Positions 14,784 to 19,416 of a stretch of 19,416 nucleotides of DNA are shown piece by piece. The translations under genes were made by a program, and so were the position numbers. The notes beneath the pieces were generated by a model, which worked only from the letters and a program-made list of their open reading frames with translations, did not search any database and was not told the origin of the DNA. The stretch spans positions 1 through 19,416 of the forward strand of contig DASZMN010000040.1 in the NCBI GenBank assembly GCA_035551835.1, written 5' to 3'. The number at the start of each line of letters is the position of its first letter. Position 1 is the first letter of the stretch. The stretch is from Bog-473 sp035551835. Its GTDB lineage: Bacteria; Actinomycetota; Acidimicrobiia; Acidimicrobiales; RAAP-2.

Positions 14784-15053
14784 TCAGGCGGCGGTGCCGG
14801 TGAGGCGGGCCAGGAGGTACCAGGCCTCGATCTCGTCGGCCACGCAGGACTTGAAGTCGCCCTGGGCCACGACGTAGCGGAGCCAGCAAGGGTGGATCCG
14901 CAAGACGTTGCCCCCGTTGTCCCTTGCCACCTCGATGTTGTCGACGTCGCTCGTGATCTCGTAGCGCCAGGAGGCATCGAAGCGCGAGCTGTTGGCGTCG
15001 GCGATGAGCTGTCGGACCATCTGCTCCGCACTGCTCAGGCTCTGCGTCTGCAT
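14784..15053 (-). CDS. Small hypothetical protein (89 residues)
   Basis: I do not recognise the family. The protein is soluble, with an N-terminal helix (SSAEQMVRQLIADANSS), a strand-rich middle (WRYEITSDVDNIEVARD..NVLRIHP) and a C-terminal helix (VADEIEAWYLLARLTG). It has two Cys (56 and 70) not in a CxxC arrangement. The ATG at 15053 is preceded by GGGGAGG about 11 bases upstream; an in-frame GTG at 15107 would add 18 residues and cover that site. It is convergent with the FAD oxidoreductase (9-base gap) and lies 148 bases downstream of the hybrid kinase on the same strand. Coding is likely, function unknown. Confidence 0.65.
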   Translation of the reverse strand: MQTQSLSSAEQMVRQLIADANSSRFDASWRYEITSDVDNIEVARDNGGNVLRIHPCWLRYVVAQGDFKSCVADEIEAWYLLARLTGTAA

Positions 15054-15201
15054 CGTGTCCGCTACCTCCCCTCCGGACCGCAACTTCGGACTCCGATTCC
15101 CGATCACTCCAGTGTGCCGTGGGAGGGGTGAGGAACTGGCGCATCCCGGTTGCCATCGCGGTGCGCAGGCGCGGGAACGGGGTTGAGGCGCTCGGTCGTG
15201 A

Positions 15202-17643
15202 TCAGGCGAGGCCGATCGGGACCCGCCACTCGACCACGGTGCCGCGGGGCTCGTTGGCCCTGACCTGGCAGGTGCCGCCGAGCGAGGCCGCCCGGGACTC
15301 CATGTTGCGGAGCCCGTAACCGACCACCGGAGTGGTCCCGGGCACAGGGTCGACGCCGACGCCGTCGTCGGCGACGGTGAGGACCAGTTCGCCGTCCTCT
15401 GCGGCCACCGTCACGTCGACCGCACGCGCGCCGGCGTGGCGGATGATGTTGGAGAGGGCCTCGCGGAGGACGGCCAGGAGCTGGTCGGCCATCTGGCGGT
15501 CGACCGCGGTGTCGATGGCTCCCTCGAAGTGGACGCGTGGCCGGTAGTCGAGGCGCTGAGCGGCGTCGCTCGTGAGTTGCAGCACACCCCTGCGCAGTCC
15601 CCGGGCCGCATTCCTCTGCGCCTGCAGGTCGAAGATCGTGGTGCGGATGTCGGCGATCACCTTGTCCAGCTCGTCGACCACCTCGCGGAGACGCTCGCCC
15701 ATCGACGCCGGCAGGCTGGGCACTAACGAGCTCAGGCGCATTCCCGCGCCGAAGACGCGTTGGATCACCAGGTCGTGGAGGTCGCGTGCGATGCGGTCGC
15801 GCTCGTTGGACATCTCGAGGGCGCGCAGCGTCCTCTCGGACTGCATGACCTTGACCAGGTTGTCGGCTCGGGCGCGGAGCTCAGGCTGGAAGAACGGCTT
15901 CAGCAGATAATCGTTGGCGCCCGCGCGGAGGACGTCGATGCGAGCCGCCGAGTCGTTGCGCGCCGTGAGGATGAGGATCGGCGTGGAATCGATCTCGGGG
16001 TCGGCCCGGACCGCACGCACCAGCCCGTCGCCGCTCATCTCGGGCATCATGAAGTCGCACACGATGAGGTCGGGCTTGACCGAGCGCGCCAGCTCGAGCC
16101 CCTCGGTGCCGTCGAGGGCGGCGTACACCCGATAGGTGGGCGCGAGCGCCTCGCACACGAACCGGTTCATGTCTGCGTTGTCTTCGATCACGAGGACCTC
16201 GGGGAGATCGGCCACCGAGCGGGGGTCGCGTCCGGGGAGACCCTCCCTCCAGTCGCGGCCGGAGTCGTTCCCGGCCAGGAGGATCTCGACCGGCTCGGCG
16301 TCCAGAGCAACCTCGCCTTCAGCGCGGACGTCCGCCCCGGCCGGCGCCTGGATCGGCAGCTCGACCACGAAGAGCGCACCGCCCTCGGGCGCGTCGGCGA
16401 CGCCGATGTCGCCGCCGTGAAGCAGGACCAACTCGCGGGCGATGTGGAGCCCGAGCCCGGTGCCGCTCATCGTGCGGGTCCACGTGCCGTCGAGCTGGTG
16501 GAAGCGCTCGAAGATCTCGTGGCGGCGACCGGACGGGATGCCGGGCCCGCTGTCGGCCACCTCGACTCGCACCTCGTCGCTCTCCGTGGGTCGGCGCAGC
16601 TCAATCCGCACCGTGCCGTCCTTGGGCGTGAACTTGAACGCGTTGGACAAAAGGTTGAGCAGGACCTGCTGGACACGGCCGGGGTCCACCTGCGCCGCCA
16701 CCTCGGTCTCGGGCGACACCACCACGAAGTGGACCGCCCGGTCGACCGCCAGGGTCTCGAAGCTGTTGGCCACGATGCGCACGAGGTGGGCCAGGTCAAG
16801 CTCGGCATACTCGAGTTCGAGCTTGGCGGCCTCGATCTTGGACGTGTCGAGCAGGTCGTTGACGTGGCCGAGCAAGACGCGCGCGTTGCGCAGGACCACC
16901 TCGAGGTCGCGCCGACTGGGGCTGTCGGGCGCCAGTTCGCCCTCCGCCAGGATGCGCTCCGCCGGGGCGAGGATGAGGGCCAGCGGCGTGCGGAGCTCAT
17001 GGCTCACGTTCGAGAAGAACTCCGTCTTGAGGCGGTCGAGCTCCTGGGAGCGCGCGTAGAGGACCTCGAGCTGCTCGTTGGCCTCCTTGAGGGTGCGGCC
17101 GCCCTCGGCCACCTGACGGGCCCGGCGGACGACCTCGGCCTCCATGGCATTAAGCCGGGCGTTCTCCAGGGGCTGCTCGGCTTCGCGCTGGCGCTCGAGG
17201 AGGATCAATTCGGTGACGTCCTGGACCTCGTGGATGATGTAGGCGAGCGAGCCGTCGGGGTGGAGGACGGGCGAGTTGTGCGGGCTCCAGAAGCGTTCCT
17301 CGAACCCGCCGCCCTCGGCATCGGGCCGCTTGACGTCGTACTTCTGGACCGACATGGCGTCGTCGCGGCGCTCGCGCCGCACGCGGGTGAGCGACGCCTT
17401 GAGGTTGCGAGCCCCCTCGGGGGCCGGGTCGTCGGGGTTGTCGGGCAAGGCCTCGAACAGCGGGCGGCCGATGATGTCCGAGCGAGAAGCCATGGTGGCG
17501 GCGAGGTAGGCATCGCTGGCGGCCACGATCACCAGGTCGGGATCGAGGACGAGGTAGAGGCCCGGGGCCGACTCGAAGAGGGCGCGGAAGTCGGCCGCCG
17601 GGGGCGAGCCGGGCGCGGCGACATCGGGGTCGTGTGCCGTCAC
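15202..17643 (-). CDS. Hybrid histidine kinase with two kinase cores: PAS - HisKA/HATPase - REC - HisKA_3/HATPase
   Basis: Residue numbers here count from the TTG at 17724; subtract 27 for the GTG at 17643. A PAS sensor domain (about 45-175) is followed by a coiled coil (175-232). The first kinase has His242 (SHELRTP), the N-box NLLSNAFKF (357-365), DSGPGI and GTGLGLHIA. A receiver domain (509-620) has acidic Glu514/Asp515, phospho-acceptor Asp557, Thr587 and Lys609. A NarL/DevS-type second kinase has His650 (ERDRIARDLHDLVIQRVFGAGMRL), N-box ALSNIIRHAG and ADDGVG...GYGLRNM. No transmembrane helix is seen, so it is a cytosolic sensor, and no output regulator is in the window. The GTG at 17643 is preferred because the codons before it look non-coding and contain an inverted repeat; the TTG at 17724 remains possible. 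Confidence 0.9.
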   Translation of the reverse strand: MTAHDPDVAAPGSPPAADFRALFESAPGLYLVLDPDLVIVAASDAYLAATMASRSDIIGRPLFEALPDNPDDPAPEGARNLKASLTRVRRERRDDAMSVQKYDVKRPDAEGGGFEERFWSPHNSPVLHPDGSLAYIIHEVQDVTELILLERQREAEQPLENARLNAMEAEVVRRARQVAEGGRTLKEANEQLEVLYARSQELDRLKTEFFSNVSHELRTPLALILAPAERILAEGELAPDSPSRRDLEVVLRNARVLLGHVNDLLDTSKIEAAKLELEYAELDLAHLVRIVANSFETLAVDRAVHFVVVSPETEVAAQVDPGRVQQVLLNLLSNAFKFTPKDGTVRIELRRPTESDEVRVEVADSGPGIPSGRRHEIFERFHQLDGTWTRTMSGTGLGLHIARELVLLHGGDIGVADAPEGGALFVVELPIQAPAGADVRAEGEVALDAEPVEILLAGNDSGRDWREGLPGRDPRSVADLPEVLVIEDNADMNRFVCEALAPTYRVYAALDGTEGLELARSVKPDLIVCDFMMPEMSGDGLVRAVRADPEIDSTPILILTARNDSAARIDVLRAGANDYLLKPFFQPELRARADNLVKVMQSERTLRALEMSNERDRIARDLHDLVIQRVFGAGMRLSSLVPSLPASMGERLREVVDELDKVIADIRTTIFDLQAQRNAARGLRRGVLQLTSDAAQRLDYRPRVHFEGAIDTAVDRQMADQLLAVLREALSNIIRHAGARAVDVTVAAEDGELVLTVADDGVGVDPVPGTTPVVGYGLRNMESRAASLGGTCQVRANEPRGTVVEWRVPIGLA

Positions 17644-17693
17644 CGCGACGTCGCCGCTCGCTCGAGAGCCACGCCCTCTCGAGAATCGCCCAT
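17640..17693 (-). CDS. Possible 17-residue leader ORF coupled to the hybrid kinase
   Basis: An ATG at 17693 opens a frame reading MGDSREGVALERAATSR. Its TGA stop overlaps the GTG start of the kinase gene as GTGA (17643-17640), the same coupling signature as between the DGPF and ECF42 genes. AGGAGG lies upstream but 13 bases away, which is long. If the kinase starts at the TTG at 17724 instead, this ORF is only a shadow. Confidence 0.35.
   Translation of the reverse strand: MGDSREGVALERAATSR
17661..17683. promoter_or_regulatory. 8-bp perfect inverted repeat in the kinase leader
   Basis: CTCGAGAG (17661-17668) and CTCTCGAG (17676-17683) flank a 7-base spacer just upstream of the preferred kinase start. 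In RNA it makes a stable hairpin close to the start codon; in DNA it could be an operator. The repeat is certain, its role is inferred. Confidence 0.55.
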
Positions 17694-17736
17694 GGGCCTG
17701 GTCGGTCCTCCTGCTTGGGGCCAAAAGCCTGAGGCG

Positions 17737-17742
17737 ACGCTA
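17737..17742 (-). promoter_or_regulatory. Putative -10 box upstream of the hybrid kinase
   Basis: TAGCGT on the minus strand, identical to the box before the FAD oxidoreductase, would start a transcript near 17730. That gives a leader of about 87 bases with the inverted repeat and leader ORF. A GGGGCGCCCC palindrome (17751-17760) lies just upstream. No clear -35 hexamer is present. Confidence 0.35.
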
Positions 17743-17791
17743 CACACCGGGGGGCGCCCCGTGCTCAGGGGTCGAGCGCCGGCCATGAGCC

Positions 17792-18664
17792 TCAGGGCTC
17801 GAGCGCAGGCGTGGCGGCGGCTCGGACCTCACAGAGGCGTACCGGCGTCTTGACCCCCCTCATCCGGCGCGACTTCATCCGGCCCACGCGCACGTCGGAC
17901 AGGGCCGAGCCGGCCGCCTCCACCACCTCAGCGGTGGCGAGGACCTGGCCACCCTTGGCCGTCTCGCACACCCGGGCGGCCACGTTCACCATGTGGCCGA
18001 CCACGTCGTTCTTCGTCACGGCCACTTCGCCGACGTGCACGCCGGCGCGCAGCCGCAGCGGGTCGGGCGCGCTGGCCAGCAGGTCGAGGGCGGCGCGCAC
18101 GCCCGAGGCGGGTTGGGGGAACGTGCACAGCAGCCCGTCGCCGAGATGCTTCACGATCCGGCCCTTCCAGCGCCGCACGATCGGCGCGGCCCGTTGGTGG
18201 TGCTCGTCAATCAGCGCGAGCGCGGCGGCGTCGCCGTGGGTGTCGGTGTAGGCGGTGAAGCCCTCCAGGTCGGTGAAGACGACGGTCAGCGGCCTGGCCG
18301 TGCCGTCGCCCCCGCTCCCGCCACCGTCGTCGCCCGACGACAACAGCTGGACGGCGGTGAGGCCGAGCGAGGACAGCTTGGACGGGTGGCGCTCGACCGT
18401 GCGCTCGACGAAGCGCCGCAAGATCTCACCCGGTGCGCTCGACGAGATCGGCCGTTCGCCCGGCGCCTGCAGCCACTCCTCGTCGACCAGTCCGATCTCG
18501 AGTGCAGTGGCGGCGTCGTCGGGGTCGCTGCGGATCATCTCGGCCGCCTTGCGCGCCGTCGCCCGCCGCAACGCGGCCAGGGTGGCGGCACCGGCCTCGC
18601 GCGCCTTGCCACCTCGCGCCGTACCGCCCGCGTCACCCGCGTCACCCGCGCCGCCCGTACTCAT
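17792..18664 (-). CDS. Class III adenylate/guanylate cyclase-domain protein
   Basis: This 290-residue soluble protein would make a cyclic nucleotide, probably cAMP. The catalytic domain spans about 124-285. All six canonical residues are present: metal-binding Asp132 (FTDLEGFT) and Asp176 (LGDGLLCTF), purine-selecting Lys172 and Asp220 (adenine type), and transition-state Asn227 and Arg231 (VNVAAR). The N-terminal ~110 residues are helical with no named domain, and may be a regulatory domain like those of mycobacterial soluble cyclases. The extreme N-terminus and the 110-121 linker are Gly/Asp/Ala-rich; the first is encoded by a short GTCACCCGC repeat. I start at the ATG at 18664, because the TAGGTT box 8 bases upstream suits a leaderless mRNA; a TTG at 18673 would overlap that box. 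It follows the ABC-F gene by 11 bases. Confidence 0.9.
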   Translation of the reverse strand: MSTGGAGDAGDAGGTARGGKAREAGAATLAALRRATARKAAEMIRSDPDDAATALEIGLVDEEWLQAPGERPISSSAPGEILRRFVERTVERHPSKLSSLGLTAVQLLSSGDDGGGSGGDGTARPLTVVFTDLEGFTAYTDTHGDAAALALIDEHHQRAAPIVRRWKGRIVKHLGDGLLCTFPQPASGVRAALDLLASAPDPLRLRAGVHVGEVAVTKNDVVGHMVNVAARVCETAKGGQVLATAEVVEAAGSALSDVRVGRMKSRRMRGVKTPVRLCEVRAAATPALEP

Positions 18665-18672
18665 GGCGGCCA

Positions 18673-18678
18673 AACCTA
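18673..18678 (-). promoter_or_regulatory. Putative -10 box for the cyclase, overlapping the ABC-F stop codon
   Basis: TAGGTT on the minus strand begins with the TAG stop of the ABC-F gene and ends 8 bases before the cyclase ATG. There is no Shine-Dalgarno in the gap, so the cyclase is either leaderless from its own promoter or translated by re-initiation from the upstream gene. Confidence 0.45.
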
Positions 18679-19416
18679 CCGGGCCTCGCGCAGACCCCTG
18701 AACGCGTCGTCACGTCCCGGTAACCCAATGCGACGCGTCAGTGTGACCGCCTCCAAGAGGCGCCGGTCGTGTGAGACGACGAGCAACGTGCCCTCGTAGC
18801 CCTCGAGCGCGGACTCGAGCTGCTCGATCGCCGGCAGGTCGAGATGGTTGGTCGGCTCGTCGAGCACGAGAAAGTTGACGCCCCTCGCCGCGAAGACGGC
18901 GAGCTCGGCGCGCGTGCGCTCGCCGGGGGAGAGCGATGCCGGGGCGCGCAGCACGGTCTCCGCGCCCAGCCCGAACTTGGCCAGCTGCGAGCGCGCCGGC
19001 GCGACCGACAGTCCCGTGGCGGCCATGAACCCCTCGGCCACACTCGTCGAGTCGTCCGACAGGACGCGCCGGTCCTGGCCGAGCTCGCCCACCACGACGC
19101 TCGGGCCGAGGCGCCGGGTGCCGCCAGTCAGCGGCAGGCGGCCGAGGATCGCCTCGACGAGGGACGTCTTGCCCGACCCGTTGGGACCGACGAGCGCGAT
19201 GCGGTCCGCCCATGCGATGTCGAGGGTGAACGGTCCCAGCACGAAGTCCCCCCGCTCGACGGTGGCGTCGGCCAGATGCGCAACCACCGCACCAGACCGG
19301 GTCGTCTCGTTGATGTTGAAGCGCAGGTCCCATCCCTCCCACGGTTTGTCGACCACGTCGAGCGACTCCATCGCCCGCTCGGTGCGCCGCGCCCGTGACG
19401 CCAGGCGCTCGGTCTT
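18676..19416 (-). CDS. ABC-F family ATP-binding protein, C-terminal part (gene runs off the window)
   Basis: The frame stays open from the window edge, so this is a fragment of about 246 residues containing the second ATPase domain. The visible N-terminus (ERLASRARRTERAMESLDVVDKPWEGW) is the charged interdomain linker typical of ABC-F proteins. Walker A is GPNGSGKTSL, the signature is LSPGERTRAELA, Walker B is FLVLDEPTNHLDL and the H-loop is VVSHDRRLLE. There are no membrane segments. ABC-F proteins act on the ribosome, in translation rescue or antibiotic protection; which subfamily this is cannot be told from the fragment. The internal ATG at 19371 lies inside the linker and is not the true start. 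The TAG stop is 11 bases before the cyclase ATG. Confidence 0.92.
   Translation of the reverse strand, partial: KTERLASRARRTERAMESLDVVDKPWEGWDLRFNINETTRSGAVVAHLADATVERGDFVLGPFTLDIAWADRIALVGPNGSGKTSLVEAILGRLPLTGGTRRLGPSVVVGELGQDRRVLSDDSTSVAEGFMAATGLSVAPARSQLAKFGLGAETVLRAPASLSPGERTRAELAVFAARGVNFLVLDEPTNHLDLPAIEQLESALEGYEGTLLVVSHDRRLLEAVTLTRRIGLPGRDDAFRGLREAR

Noticed and set aside
15076..15100. GGAAT-N17-GTC on the minus strand upstream of the 89-residue gene as an ECF promoter
   Set aside because: Only a loose match to a generic ECF motif, without support from context, unlike the ECF41 and ECF42 sites.
15760..17853. 697-codon open frame on the plus strand, antisense to the hybrid kinase
   Set aside because: High-GC shadow frame: the minus strand has clear conserved domains and this frame shows none.

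Overview
The window is GC-rich, densely packed chromosomal DNA that looks like a high-GC actinobacterium. Acidimicrobiia or a relative is my inference from the gene families (RidA, PapA-like acyltransferase, ECF41 and ECF42 sigma factors, DevS-like kinase, class III cyclase), from the many GTG starts, and from several genes that seem to be transcribed as leaderless mRNAs. No rRNA, tRNA, CRISPR, insertion sequence, integrase or phage gene is visible. No gene-free gap exceeds about 220 bases.

Left part (1-3650): a perfect 12-bp hairpin at the edge, a small minus-strand protein with a probable ferredoxin-like fold, and a TrmA/RlmD-type RNA methyltransferase. Divergent from the methyltransferase is a two-gene unit: a DGPF/YCII-like protein, whose stop overlaps the GTG start of an ECF42 sigma factor with a C-terminal helical/TPR extension. 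A match to the ECF42 promoter motif (TGTCGA-N17-CGTC) lies just upstream, so the unit is probably autoregulated.

Catabolic block (3744-7642, plus strand): an SDR dehydrogenase, a 4-hydroxyacetophenone-monooxygenase-like Baeyer-Villiger monooxygenase and an HSL-family esterase. Together they could take an alcohol to a ketone, the ketone to an ester, and the ester to an alcohol and an acid.

Second ECF module (7639-9214, minus strand): an AhpD/carboxymuconolactone-decarboxylase-like protein and an ECF41 (SigJ-like) sigma factor with a SnoaL-like C-terminal domain. Both genes are preceded by an ECF41-type promoter match with the same N16 spacing and the same GGTC -10, which suggests autoregulation as well as the usual target.

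Middle part (9307-15053): an L,D-transpeptidase lipoprotein, divergent from a RidA-family protein and a PapA-like (HHxxxDG) acyltransferase. Then come a cytosolic beta-lactamase-fold serine hydrolase, a CrtI-like FAD oxidoreductase and a small protein of unknown function.

Right part (15202-19416, minus strand): an 840-codon hybrid signalling protein carrying two different histidine-kinase cores around one receiver domain (PAS - HisKA/HATPase - REC - HisKA_3/HATPase). It is preceded by a short upstream ORF and an inverted repeat. Next are a class III nucleotidyl cyclase and the C-terminal half of an ABC-F ATPase cut by the window edge.

The most interesting points are the two complete ECF/partner modules with readable cognate promoters, the double-kinase fusion with its coupled leader ORF, the BVMO catabolic trio, and a recurring TANNNT box 6-9 bases before start codons. 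In two cases that box is built from the upstream gene's TAG stop codon.
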